Below, piece after piece: positions 16,871-25,640 of a stretch of DNA of 64,000 bases. The DNA lies in NCBI RefSeq assembly GCF_029953635.1, contig NZ_CP124543.1:471455-535454 (forward strand). Reading direction: 5' to 3'. A program made the translations under genes and the position numbers. The stretch comes from Halotia branconii CENA392 (GTDB taxonomy: Bacteria > Cyanobacteriota > Cyanobacteriia > Cyanobacteriales > Nostocaceae). Under the pieces are notes generated by a model. The model was not told the origin of the DNA and searched no databases. It saw only the letters and a list, made by a program, of their open reading frames with translations. Numbering within the stretch: the stretch's first letter is position 1; every line of letters begins with the position of its first letter.

Positions 16871-17134
16871 ATGATGTATAAATTTCTTCAAATCAGCCGC
16901 AAGGAGGTGGAGACTATGTCGTTGTTAGACGCTATTAGACACACAAGAGTTTATCAAGAAGCCAAAGAAGAAGGTAAATTAGAGGCTAAACAAGAAGCCA
17001 AAGAAGAAGGTAAACTCGAAGTAGTGCCTAGGGTTTTAAAATTGGGGTTGAGTCTAGAGCAAATTGCTGAGGCTTTGGAATTAGACATTGAGGTAGTGCG
17101 AAAAGCCGCAGCAAAATCATCTTCAGATTCCTAA
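16871..17134 (+). pseudogene. Truncated Rpn/DUF2887 paralog, C-terminal part only
   Basis: The 87-aa frame aligns to the C-terminal quarter of the preceding gene: ISRKEVETM, LDAIRHTRVYQEAKEEGK, a short EAK/EGK linker, and LKLGLSLEQIAEALELDIE. The whole nuclease core is absent. It starts three bases after the previous stop, so the pair looks like a tandem duplication of which only the tail of the second copy remains. It could still be expressed as a small HTH-like protein, since an ATG start and open frame persist. It overlaps the convergent yebC stop by four bases. Confidence 0.65.
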
Positions 17135-17889
17135 GTAATACTCACAGTTAATAATTGTTCTGCCATTTCAAAGTTAGATGTGACATTTTGTACATCATCC
17201 AAAGCTTCTAGTGTATCAATTAACTTGAGGAGTGATCGCGCTTGTTCAGGATCAGTCACCTCAATATGATTACTGGGAATCCAACGCAATTCGGCATCAG
17301 TCACTTGAAAGCCTTGATCTTTTAAAGTTTGGTTGAGGATTTCTAAATTTGTGACTTCTGTAAACACCTCAGCCATATCATCTTCAGTCATCTCATAAAA
17401 ATCGGCATTGCCTTCGAGTGATGCTTCTAAAAGTTTATCTTCGTCAATCACTCCCTCGACAATACACACACCTTTTTGCTCAAACATCCAGCTAACGCAA
17501 CCTGTTTCACCCAAATTACCACCATTTTTACTAAAAGCTACCCGTAAATCAGCAGCTGTGCGATTGCGATTATCGCTCAATGCTTCAATCAAAATGGCTA
17601 CACCACCTGGGCCGTAACCTTCGTAGCGAATAGCTTCAAAATTATCATGATCGCTGCCAAAAGTACCTGCACCTTTAGCGATCGCTCGTTCGATATTATC
17701 ATTGGGAATACCTGCTGCCTTAGCTTTATCAATGGCTGTACGCAGTTGAAAATTTCCTGATGGATCTGGTACACCACTTCTAACAGCAACAATAATTGCC
17801 CTGGAAAGCTGAGTAAAGGTTTTACCCTTTTTTGCATCTACCACCGCTTTCTGGCGTTTAATATTTGCCCATTTACTATGTCCTGCCAT
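17131..17889 (-). CDS. YebC/PmpR-family regulator or translation factor
   Basis: The 252-aa protein begins MAGHSKWANIKRQKAVVDAKKGK, the signature of YebC proteins, and has the further conserved segments GIPNDNIERAIAKG and YEGYGPGGVAILIEALSDNRNRTA. YebC members were described as transcriptional regulators, and some were more recently linked to relief of ribosome stalling. Which applies here cannot be judged. Length is normal. It stands alone on the minus strand and its stop overlaps the truncated Rpn gene. Confidence 0.95.
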   Translation of the reverse strand: MAGHSKWANIKRQKAVVDAKKGKTFTQLSRAIIVAVRSGVPDPSGNFQLRTAIDKAKAAGIPNDNIERAIAKGAGTFGSDHDNFEAIRYEGYGPGGVAILIEALSDNRNRTAADLRVAFSKNGGNLGETGCVSWMFEQKGVCIVEGVIDEDKLLEASLEGNADFYEMTEDDMAEVFTEVTNLEILNQTLKDQGFQVTDAELRWIPSNHIEVTDPEQARSLLKLIDTLEALDDVQNVTSNFEMAEQLLTVSIT

Positions 17890-18091
17890 AACCTAAAATT
17901 ATCAACGCTATATTTCAAGATTAAGATATACACAGCTTCTACCAAGATGCAAAGGCAAATTGGGGAAAATTATCAAGTGATAAAATATTAAATGTAAAGT
18001 ATCGAGTTTTTGAATTTTCTATCTTCATCCTTAGTCAAGTCTCTGCCTAGTCTTAAACGCCAAAGTCGTAGTTATCAAATTTAGAGAATTA

Positions 18092-19459
18092 GTGAATTTT
18101 TTTAATCAACGTTATGTGCGGCTTTTTTTCACGCCCCAAAATTTCAGGAGAAAAAGAAATAAATTGCAATATTACCTTAGCCGTTTATTGCTGTTATTCC
18201 TAGTGATCATACTCACTTTAAGCGGATGTCAGGCTTTACGGAATAGAGTACAAGCAGATGAAGTAATTCGTGTGACTCTATGGCATGGAGTCAATCCACC
18301 ACCAAATCGGGATCTATTGCAAAAACTTGTAGACAAATTTAATCAAACCCATCCAAATATTCAAGTAGAGTCACTTTATGTAGGACAACAAGATCAACAA
18401 ACGCCCAAGATTTTGGCGGCGGTAGTCGCAAATGCACCGCCAGATATTTTGTGGTATAATCCGACAATTATGGGGCAATTAGTAGAATTGGATGCTTTAA
18501 TTCCTTTAGATGAAATGCTGGCAAGTTCTCCGGTTAAAGACGAAATTGACCCCACTTTATATACATCAATGGAATACCAAGGTAAAACTTGGTCACTACC
18601 ATTTGCAACAAATAATGTTGGTATTTTTTACCGCCCAAGTTTATTTAAAGCCGCTGGAATTACTGAATTACCTCGCACTTGGGAGGAGTTTCGACAGGTT
18701 GCGAAAAAATTAACTCGTGATATCAATAATGATGGCAAGATTGATCAATATGGGATGTTTTTACCCTTAGGAAAGGGAGAATTTACAGTATTTACTTGGT
18801 TGCCATTTATGTGGAGTGGCGGCGGCGAATTGATAAATGGAGATTCACAAACAGCGGCAGCAGTAGAATTGCAAGGTAATCAAGGAGCGATCGCAGCTTT
18901 AAAATATTGGCGTACTTTAATTACAGATGGTTCGGTTATTTTATCTAGCCCAGAACGGGGTTATGAAACAGATAAATTAATAGCTGGGAATGTGGCAATG
19001 CAATTGGGTGGCCCTTGGACTTTGGGACAACTTCAAGAAATGGGCATTGATTATGATGTACTGCCGATTCCTGTTGATGAAGTTCCTGCTACCAGTGTTG
19101 GCGGTGAGAATCTGTTCTTTTTCAAAACCAAGCCACAGCAGCAAAAGGCAGCTTTTAAGTTTGCTGAATATGTTTTGAGTGAAGAATTTCAAACAGAATT
19201 TGCACTAGAAACTGGTTATTTACCAATTAATTTAAAGTCCCGCCAAAGTGAAAAATATCAGGCATTCGTTAATGAATTACCACAGTTAAAAGTATTTTTA
19301 GATCAGGCCAAATATGGGCGATCGCGTCCTTTATTTCCTGGTTATAATCGGATTTCTGATAGTGTAGGTCGGGCAGTTGAATCTGTATTGTTGAGAAAAA
19401 AACCACCAGCAGAGGCATTACAAAAAACTCAACAACGCTTGGATTTGATTTTCAAGTGA
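18092..19459 (+). CDS. Extracellular solute-binding lipoprotein, family 1 (sugar ABC transporter type)
   Basis: The 455-aa product starts at a GTG and has a basic N-terminus, a hydrophobic segment and the lipobox LTLSGC, so it should be a lipoprotein facing the periplasm. The mature part matches family 1 sugar-binding proteins: VTLWHGVNPP near the start, LPFATNNVGIFYRPSLF, WEEFRQVAKKL, the Ca-site-like DINNDGKIDQYG, and VGGENLFFF. It probably delivers a sugar or polyol to an ABC permease, but no permease or ATPase gene is adjacent. The N-terminal start could be further in; about 25 residues precede the hydrophobic stretch. Confidence 0.85.
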   Translation: MNFFNQRYVRLFFTPQNFRRKRNKLQYYLSRLLLLFLVIILTLSGCQALRNRVQADEVIRVTLWHGVNPPPNRDLLQKLVDKFNQTHPNIQVESLYVGQQDQQTPKILAAVVANAPPDILWYNPTIMGQLVELDALIPLDEMLASSPVKDEIDPTLYTSMEYQGKTWSLPFATNNVGIFYRPSLFKAAGITELPRTWEEFRQVAKKLTRDINNDGKIDQYGMFLPLGKGEFTVFTWLPFMWSGGGELINGDSQTAAAVELQGNQGAIAALKYWRTLITDGSVILSSPERGYETDKLIAGNVAMQLGGPWTLGQLQEMGIDYDVLPIPVDEVPATSVGGENLFFFKTKPQQQKAAFKFAEYVLSEEFQTEFALETGYLPINLKSRQSEKYQAFVNELPQLKVFLDQAKYGRSRPLFPGYNRISDSVGRAVESVLLRKKPPAEALQKTQQRLDLIFK

Positions 19460-20101
19460 TTAATTCTGAAATTGAGTTAATAACCAAGCACCAACTTGGC
19501 CTTGATTCATCTGACGAGTGCGACGCAAGGCATCATTTAGGAGTGAAATTGCCAAACCTGGTAATACTTGAGATTCGGTAATTCGTCTACTACCTTGATT
19601 TTCTACTGCAAAAGCCATAACTTGGACATTTCGCACATCCACAATCCAGTATTCTTGCACTCCTAAATCTTCATACATTAGCCGTTTTTCACCTTTATCA
19701 TCAGCAAGTGAAGTATTAGCAATTTCTATTACTAAAGCTGGTGGTGGGTAAATATCTAAGTTAATAATAGAAGTGCCGTAAGGAATGACATCGGCATTTT
19801 CTCCAATGTAGTAAGAGACATCGGGTTGAACTTCTCGAAGCCCTGTTTTGCGGTATGTACAGTTATCTTTGCCATTTAAAGCAATATCTTTAAGGCTGGC
19901 AAATAGATTAACAGCAAAGAGAACAATCGTATGGTCACTAGCATGATCATTTCCAACTGGTGGCATTTCAATCCTCATGCGTCCGTTGTAGTAGTAGCCT
20001 TTGGCTTTTTCGTGGGCAGGATTTTCGACTGCTTGGATATATTCATCCCAAGTAGCTATTACCCAAGTATCAGCTGGTATTCTTGTCTGTAATTTGCTCA
20101 T
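19460..20101 (-). CDS. Uma2-family (DUF820) putative endonuclease
   Basis: This 213-aa Uma2 protein has the standard core PDVSYYIGENADV, then PPALVIEIANTSLADDKGEKRLMYEDLGVQEYWIVDV, which includes the acidic pair and the lysine of the PD-(D/E)XK-like site. The N-terminal region has YYYNGRMRIEMPPVGNDHA, also typical. Its stop is directly next to the stop of the convergent solute-binding gene. The cellular role of the family is unknown. The sequence is well conserved at the presumed active site, unlike many degraded members. Confidence 0.88.
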   Translation of the reverse strand: MSKLQTRIPADTWVIATWDEYIQAVENPAHEKAKGYYYNGRMRIEMPPVGNDHASDHTIVLFAVNLFASLKDIALNGKDNCTYRKTGLREVQPDVSYYIGENADVIPYGTSIINLDIYPPPALVIEIANTSLADDKGEKRLMYEDLGVQEYWIVDVRNVQVMAFAVENQGSRRITESQVLPGLAISLLNDALRRTRQMNQGQVGAWLLTQFQN

Positions 20102-20158
20102 GAGGATAATCTAGACGAGATCCTTAAAACTGATTATACAAGTTTAATATTGAGTCCA

Positions 20159-20926
20159 CTAAGCTGATAAGGAAGGTTTAACTTGACCGAAACGGCGATC
20201 GCGTCCTTGGTAACTTAACAATGCTTGATGAAAAGCCGCGCGATCAAAATCCGGCCAAAAAATATCTGTAAAATACATTTCTGTGTAAGCCATTTGCCAT
20301 AATAAAAAATTGCTCAAACGCATTTCGCCACTGGTACGAATCAGTAAATCTGGTTCTAAGATACCTGCTGTATAAAGTTGCTGTTCTACAAGATTTTCAT
20401 TAATCTCTTCAAGATTAAGTTCTCCTTTTTGTACAAGTTCTGCCACTTGACGACAGGCTTGAGTAATTTCGTTGCGACTGCCGTAGTTAACTGCAACAGT
20501 AAAGTGAATCGCCTGATTATTTAACGTTTCTAGCATTGAACGTTCAATTTCTGTTTGTAAAGATTTAGATAGAGCCGATATATCCCCAATAAACGAGATT
20601 CTGACACCTTCTTGATGCATTTGCGTTAACTCACGGCGCAGCAGTCGTTCAAATAAAAGCATTAAAAAATCAACTTCTTCAGTAGGTCGTCGCCAATTCT
20701 CTGTGGAGAAAGCATAAGCTGTTAGCGCTTTAATTCCCCAATCTTTGCAACATCGCAATAGTTCTTTAAGTGTTCTGGCTCCTTGGCGATGTCCAGCAAT
20801 GCGCGGTAATCCTCGACTGGTCGCCCATCTACCGTTACCATCCATAATCACAGCTACATGCTGGGGTAAGTATTGAGGATTTAAATCGATTGGTAGTGTT
20901 GAGATTTGTCCTTTATTCTGTGTCAT
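20159..20926 (-). CDS. uppS: Isoprenyl transferase (undecaprenyl diphosphate synthase family)
   Basis: The 255-aa protein has the cis-prenyltransferase signature [12 protein letters not shown] with the Mg-binding Asp near residue 29, the motif HRQGA, the substrate region [11 protein letters not shown], and the C-terminal [20 protein letters not shown]. It condenses isopentenyl diphosphate onto farnesyl diphosphate to make the C55 lipid carrier for cell wall synthesis. Length is normal. It lies 38 nt downstream of the diiron-type gene on the same strand, so the two may be co-transcribed. Confidence 0.95.
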   Translation of the reverse strand: MTQNKGQISTLPIDLNPQYLPQHVAVIMDGNGRWATSRGLPRIAGHRQGARTLKELLRCCKDWGIKALTAYAFSTENWRRPTEEVDFLMLLFERLLRRELTQMHQEGVRISFIGDISALSKSLQTEIERSMLETLNNQAIHFTVAVNYGSRNEITQACRQVAELVQKGELNLEEINENLVEQQLYTAGILEPDLLIRTSGEMRLSNFLLWQMAYTEMYFTDIFWPDFDRAAFHQALLSYQGRDRRFGQVKPSLSA

Positions 20927-20964
20927 TTGTTTTTTGTTCTTTATTATTTGACTAATTTTCAGTG

Positions 20965-21897
20965 TTAAATTCCCAGTAAGCCTTGCAAATACTTTGGTGT
21001 CAGGCTATTGTTCCAATTCCACAGCCGATGCATTGCATAGATAAAAGTGAAGATGAAGGTTACTTTGTTGCTCAAAGTCCAAGAACTCCAATTGAGTGTC
21101 TTCATCATGCGGCGGAGGGTACGAAGAAGGTTGTTGCGTTGATAATTTGGCGATCGCGTTTTGAGCAATGTCTGTCCAATTTGGATCATGGAAGTATCGG
21201 GAAATGCCCAAACTCCGAATCCCCAAAACTTAGTCAGATGATTGATTTCATCTTGTGCCAATTCTTCTAAAACATCCTGAAGTGCGCCAGTAGTATGAGC
21301 CATCAGCCAGATATATAGGCAAGTCGCACCGTATTCTGTCGCCACTCGGTGTAACCCATGACGATATAAGTCTTCGTAAGGGTCATCAGTCGGAAGATAG
21401 CCTCTAACGGTACGAGGATTTGGGCTGATTTTCTCGCCTGTGAGTTGGGTGTAAACCTTGATTAATGCAGGTGTATGTTGGCGTTCTTCTTTTTCCCATA
21501 AGCCTAGTTCTAGCAAGTCGCTATTTTCGTCAACTGTTCCACCCACAAAACGAGCCATTTGAGGATGTAATTTTTCCAAATACTGGCGACTAGTTTGGGT
21601 ATAGCCCCGAATAGGGGCTTCGGTGTCTATTGTGCCGACAAGAATAGATAAAAATATTTCTGGAGCAATGCCAATAATTTGGTCACGATTAATTGCTTTC
21701 CAATCAATATTTTTCCAGGGGCGAGGTTGGGGATTTTCCAACTGTATCTGTAAATCACGCAAGCGATCGCGTAATTTTTCGTCTGCAAGATAATGGTCTA
21801 CAAAAGCACGAATACGGCGCTGTTTATGAAAATAGCCAACTTGGGTCAGGCTTTGACCAGCCAAATCATCTACAACTGGGCTGAGGGCATTCAGCAT
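20965..21897 (-). CDS. Ferritin-like diiron protein of unknown function
   Basis: The 310-aa protein is mostly helical and has two ExxH motifs, in [17 protein letters not shown] (about residue 137) and [13 protein letters not shown] (about residue 220). This is the pattern of ferritin-like diiron oxidases and desaturases such as acyl-ACP desaturase. A further Glu in [18 protein letters not shown] could complete the site. There is no signal peptide. It is followed by uppS on the same strand. The substrate is unknown; oxidation of a lipid or isoprenoid would fit the neighbour but is only a guess. Confidence 0.6.
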   Translation of the reverse strand: MLNALSPVVDDLAGQSLTQVGYFHKQRRIRAFVDHYLADEKLRDRLRDLQIQLENPQPRPWKNIDWKAINRDQIIGIAPEIFLSILVGTIDTEAPIRGYTQTSRQYLEKLHPQMARFVGGTVDENSDLLELGLWEKEERQHTPALIKVYTQLTGEKISPNPRTVRGYLPTDDPYEDLYRHGLHRVATEYGATCLYIWLMAHTTGALQDVLEELAQDEINHLTKFWGFGVWAFPDTSMIQIGQTLLKTRSPNYQRNNLLRTLRRMMKTLNWSSWTLSNKVTFIFTFIYAMHRLWNWNNSLTPKYLQGLLGI

Positions 21898-22116
21898 ATT
21901 TTTTTACATGATTTTTTGCTCTGTGCCCAATAGCCTAAGCGATCGCACTTTGTTTTGTCAGTCGGTTGAGGTCGGCAATTTTATCTGATGCGGTTGGAAG
22001 AGTCGGGTAAAAAGTCGGATGGTATTCTTATATTCTGTTTAAAAATAGATGTTTGATTAGTAATTAAATTGGGAAATATAAATTAATAGTTTTAAGTTTA
22101 TTTAACCTATAAGTTA

Positions 22117-22641
22117 ATGAAAAAATCAGGTGCATTACTAATTACAATTGCAATATTGGGACTGTTGTTACAAGGCTGCAACAAATATAAAGTCTATTGG
22201 ATGCCTTCAGAAGCAATGCTGCCAAATGTACAAACAAAAGATAAGTTGCTAGTAGACACATCTAGCTACTATTCCCAAGTTCCACAAAGATATGACCTAG
22301 TATTATTTTCACCTACGGAACAGCTTAAAACAGAACAATATAGTGACCCCTTTATTAAGCGTGTAGTTGGTTTACCTGGAGAAAAGATAGAAATCAAGGA
22401 TGGGAAGATTTATATAAACAATCAATCTATACAAGAGAATTATATTCTCAATGGACAGAAAACATTAGTTGATATTTGTCCATTAGAATATACACCTTAT
22501 CTATCAAAGCCTGTCACTATACCTTCTAACTCGTACTTTATGCTAGGTGATAACCGCGAAAAAAGTTATGATAGTCGCTGTTGGGGTATTGTCCCAAAAA
22601 ATAATCTTATTGGCAAGGTAGTAAAAATTTTAAAGTATTAA
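22117..22641 (+). CDS. Signal peptidase I-like lipoprotein lacking the catalytic serine
   Basis: The 174-aa protein has the S26 signal peptidase fold markers: box B-like MPSEAMLPNV, box D FIKRVVGLPGE with the general-base Lys81, and box E MLGDNREKSYDSR. In active enzymes box B reads PSxSM, and the second Ser is the nucleophile. Here codon GCA gives Ala33 at that place, so ordinary Ser-Lys catalysis should be impossible. The N-terminus MKKSGALLITIAILGLLLQGC ends in a lipobox with Cys21, so it is probably a lipoprotein rather than a standard membrane-anchored peptidase. It may bind signal peptides or act as a decoy. The neighbouring genes are unrelated. Confidence 0.85.
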   Translation: MKKSGALLITIAILGLLLQGCNKYKVYWMPSEAMLPNVQTKDKLLVDTSSYYSQVPQRYDLVLFSPTEQLKTEQYSDPFIKRVVGLPGEKIEIKDGKIYINNQSIQENYILNGQKTLVDICPLEYTPYLSKPVTIPSNSYFMLGDNREKSYDSRCWGIVPKNNLIGKVVKILKY

Positions 22642-22674
22642 ATCGCTTGAAGTTGACGTTAAGCAAAGCGAAAG

Positions 22675-23358
22675 TCAATCTTGTGATAAATCTCCAAATT
22701 GCTGACGATAACGTTCAATTTGCTGTTGCGCTGATTCCAACCTTTCTTCTGGTGTTTGATAACGCTTTCCTTGTTGATCATACCAATATAAAACCTGACG
22801 TTGGATATTACCAGATATATATTGTCCTCTACCAATTCCTAAATTAATTTCTGGCATCCAAAAGGGTTCACCAATTTGTAGTTGATAAGTGCCATTAACT
22901 AGCCGATAAACTTCAAAAGGTTGATGGCGATCGCGTTGCCAATATTCTGGATTATAAATAATGTAGTATAGCACTCCTAACTTGGCATAAATGTCTAATT
23001 TAGTGTTGTATTCTCCACTGGGAGTTAAAGAGACGATTTCCAAGACCAGGATAGGTGCAGTATTGTCTTCTTCCCAAACAACATAACTTTTGCGAGATTT
23101 ACCTGCTTTGCGGCGTTCTACATTTAAACTCAAGAATCCGTCTGGTACAATCGGCACTAGTGGACTAACCCCTGTAGTATGGTAAACACCCATATCTACA
23201 CCAAAAAACCAGTCATTGCGGCTTGCCCAAATAAATTCCAGCAAAAATAAAAGCAGGTTTGGAATAAAATTCTGGTCTTCGTTATCCACAGGAGTATCGT
23301 CTGAACAAGGAAGTTCAGCACTGCTAGGCAGAGATTGGCGTGGGTCGGATTTCACCAT
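22675..23358 (-). CDS. Uma2-family (DUF820) putative endonuclease
   Basis: The 227-aa protein has the Uma2 core in RNDWFFGVDMGVYHTTG, VVWEEDNTAPILVLEIVSLTPSGEYNTKLDIYAKLGVLYYIIYN and the late WMPEINLGIGRGQY. The C-terminus is Gln-rich (ESAQQQIERYRQQFGD), like the Uma2 gene after the CRISPR array, so these two belong to the same subgroup and the gene at 19460 to another. It is convergent with the signal-peptidase-like gene. Function unknown. Confidence 0.87.
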   Translation of the reverse strand: MVKSDPRQSLPSSAELPCSDDTPVDNEDQNFIPNLLLFLLEFIWASRNDWFFGVDMGVYHTTGVSPLVPIVPDGFLSLNVERRKAGKSRKSYVVWEEDNTAPILVLEIVSLTPSGEYNTKLDIYAKLGVLYYIIYNPEYWQRDRHQPFEVYRLVNGTYQLQIGEPFWMPEINLGIGRGQYISGNIQRQVLYWYDQQGKRYQTPEERLESAQQQIERYRQQFGDLSQD

Positions 23359-23445
23359 AGATAATAATGGTGTTAAGATGACTGACCTATGACTTTCATT
23401 CTAAGCGATACGAACTTATTAAAACTTTTACAATAATCAAAATTC

Positions 23446-23471
23446 AACGCCCCAGCAGTTGCCAGGGCGTT
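23446..23471 (-). terminator. Probable hairpin terminator after the phosphodiesterase gene
   Basis: AACGCCC at 23446-23452 pairs with GGGCGTT at 23465-23471. Read on the minus strand it lies 37 nt after the stop of the exported phosphodiesterase and is followed by a T-containing stretch (GAATTTTGATT). A 7-bp stem with an imperfect U tract makes it plausible, not certain. Confidence 0.5.
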
Positions 23472-23507
23472 ATTTAAGCAGTATTACACCTCAAAAAAGC
23501 TATTTAG

Positions 23508-25274
23508 TTAGCGATCGCGCTCTCGCCAACTTTTATCTATATAGCGTTGGTCTCCCACCTCTGATACCTGGATAGAGGCTTTATAACCTCCTCTGATTCT
23601 GGTAGTGTAAACGCGAGTTTTGACCTTCACTTGTCTAGGATCTACTCCTACTTTTAACCCTTCAACGAGTACCCGACCGTCAAAGTCTTCATTGCTATTA
23701 ATGCCCTTAAGCGCCAAAATTGTCGGAGTAATATCAACATTACTTGCGGGTGTCTCAATAGTTACCCCTTGTTTGAAATCAGCTCCCCAAGCAAAAAAGG
23801 TGTTGCGAACATTCCAAGGACTCATGCTGCCGTGACCACTAGCATTACCTGTGAGTGGGCCAGTTGTTCCACCGCTAGTTTCTGTAAAGTCGGTTCCCTC
23901 AACACCAAAGGCATTTTTATTTGATGTCCAAGGAAAAGTCAAAATGATGTCAGCACCTCGTTCTTGATTGAACTCATGGATAAGTTCCAAAGAGAAGGTT
24001 CCTGGAACCCAACCTTCTGGTTGAGGAGGGCGTTGCCAATCTTTTGGAGTAAATCTAGTATCAAATCGAGGTCTTTCTCCAAATGGTCTGCGTGCTGCGG
24101 TAAATAGAACACCACTCCAGTCTTGTTTTTGTAAGAAGTTAGCAATCTTTTCGATTTGTCTGGGATTACGATCTTTGACGTGCAGCAATACAGCCTGACT
24201 GCTGCTAGCTAAGACGACATCATCTGAATCTTTACCCAGCTTGAGTCCAGCATTAATTAATTCTTGTTGTACATTGACCGCAAAAGTCTGAACGCTGAAG
24301 CCATGATCTGAAATTACGAAAATATTAGTTCGGTTAAATAACCCCAGTTTTTTGAGCCGATTCAGAACTAGACCAATGTTGCGATCGTCATTGCGGATGA
24401 CGTTGATACCTTCTGGAGAACCAGCGCCAAATTGATGCTGAGTGTGGTCAGGTTCGGTTAACCAGTTAAAAATTACATCCGGTTTTAGCTCTGGAAGTAC
24501 ATAATCTGTAAGAACCTTCTCAGTCCAGTCTACCGCTTCGTTATATTGGTCATCTCCATTGGTATCTTGATTAGCAGGAGCAGCACCAAAACGAGCGAGA
24601 ATTTCTTGGTTGACATTAGCGGGGAATGCTACAAGTTTACCTGGGTCGAAATATCCATTAATCAAAAAGCCAACATTATTAGTGATAGAACGGGGATTGA
24701 GAAGAAGTGTGCTACCTGTTGAACCAGAACTAATTGCAGCCAATTTCAGACCGTTTTCTTGGAGATGTTCACCCAAAGTTTTGACAAAAACTAACTTTCC
24801 ATCAGTTACTTCATCTAGTTTTAGGAGATTAGTATATTCGCCTGTGCTAAATGAACTGGTTGGGTTCACTTGCGGCACATACATCGAGTTGCTGACAATG
24901 CCATTTTTACCTGGATAATATCCTGTACCGATCGCTGTTGCGTTAACGCGAGTCACCGTAGGGAAAACAGCATGACTATTAACATAATTGACACCCTCTT
25001 GACGCAAACGATATAGATTAGGCGTGTTTTGGGGATTAATGGAATCGGGGCGCAATCCATCTAAAATAAAGACTAAATTGAGACGAGCTTGACCAGGCAG
25101 TATAGAGTTAGGCTTTTTGTGGTGGTAGGTTGTGTCAGCTAGAGTTAATGTATTCTGACGTAATAAGTATTCTCCTGCACCAAAAGTAACAGCAGACATC
25201 CCAATAACTAATCCACCTAGAAACAAACGCCGCTTGAGCGAGTGTGTTTTTACTTGTCTTTGGTTGTTGTTCAT
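23508..25274 (-). CDS. Exported alkaline phosphatase-superfamily phosphodiesterase/nucleotide pyrophosphatase
   Basis: The 588-aa protein belongs to the type I phosphodiesterase/NPP branch. Metal and nucleophile motifs are LVFILDGLRPDS (Asp), AVFPTVTRVNATA (nucleophile Thr), EPDHTQHQFG (Asp and His), ISDHGF (Asp-His) and GHGSMSPWN (His). The N-terminus (SLKRRLFLGGLVIG) has twin basic residues followed by a hydrophobic stretch and may be a Tat or Sec signal, so it acts outside the cytoplasm. It probably cleaves phosphodiester or pyrophosphate bonds of nucleotides or phosphonates to release phosphate, though no Pho box is evident upstream. It is divergent from the STAND gene. Confidence 0.85.
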   Translation of the reverse strand: MNNNQRQVKTHSLKRRLFLGGLVIGMSAVTFGAGEYLLRQNTLTLADTTYHHKKPNSILPGQARLNLVFILDGLRPDSINPQNTPNLYRLRQEGVNYVNSHAVFPTVTRVNATAIGTGYYPGKNGIVSNSMYVPQVNPTSSFSTGEYTNLLKLDEVTDGKLVFVKTLGEHLQENGLKLAAISSGSTGSTLLLNPRSITNNVGFLINGYFDPGKLVAFPANVNQEILARFGAAPANQDTNGDDQYNEAVDWTEKVLTDYVLPELKPDVIFNWLTEPDHTQHQFGAGSPEGINVIRNDDRNIGLVLNRLKKLGLFNRTNIFVISDHGFSVQTFAVNVQQELINAGLKLGKDSDDVVLASSSQAVLLHVKDRNPRQIEKIANFLQKQDWSGVLFTAARRPFGERPRFDTRFTPKDWQRPPQPEGWVPGTFSLELIHEFNQERGADIILTFPWTSNKNAFGVEGTDFTETSGGTTGPLTGNASGHGSMSPWNVRNTFFAWGADFKQGVTIETPASNVDITPTILALKGINSNEDFDGRVLVEGLKVGVDPRQVKVKTRVYTTRIRGGYKASIQVSEVGDQRYIDKSWRERDR

Positions 25275-25640
25275 ACAATCTCTTTTTGACGATACAGCAG
25301 AGTAGCGGCGATCGCTGCTTCTAAAACAAGAAGGCTAGAAAGCAGCTTGAACAGAAACAGGAAAACTCAGTAAATTTTGTTTTCTTTGTGACAAAAAAAA
25401 CTGTTAAATTCACTGTTTCTTCTTTGTGGTTGATTTTGCAAGTTTTGTTTTAACGTCTATTTACCAACGACTTAACTTTGAGTTAAGTCTGGATTAAAAG
25501 CCAACTTCATAAACAAAACTTTCAGTGCGGTTTCATAAAGTCGGATTCACAAAAATTTATCCGAAAAATTAAGAAACTAAACTGTAGAGTAACTATAGTT
25601 GCTCCTAAAATTTGAACTAAACTACCCTTGTCGTGACAAA
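25275..25640. other. Intergenic region between divergent genes
   Basis: This 366-bp AT-rich stretch separates the phosphodiesterase and STAND ATPase genes and must contain both promoters. I see no repeat, hairpin or recognised operator. The frame of the STAND gene is open upstream to a TTG at 25599, but the ATG at 25641 fits the family start. Confidence 0.5.
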
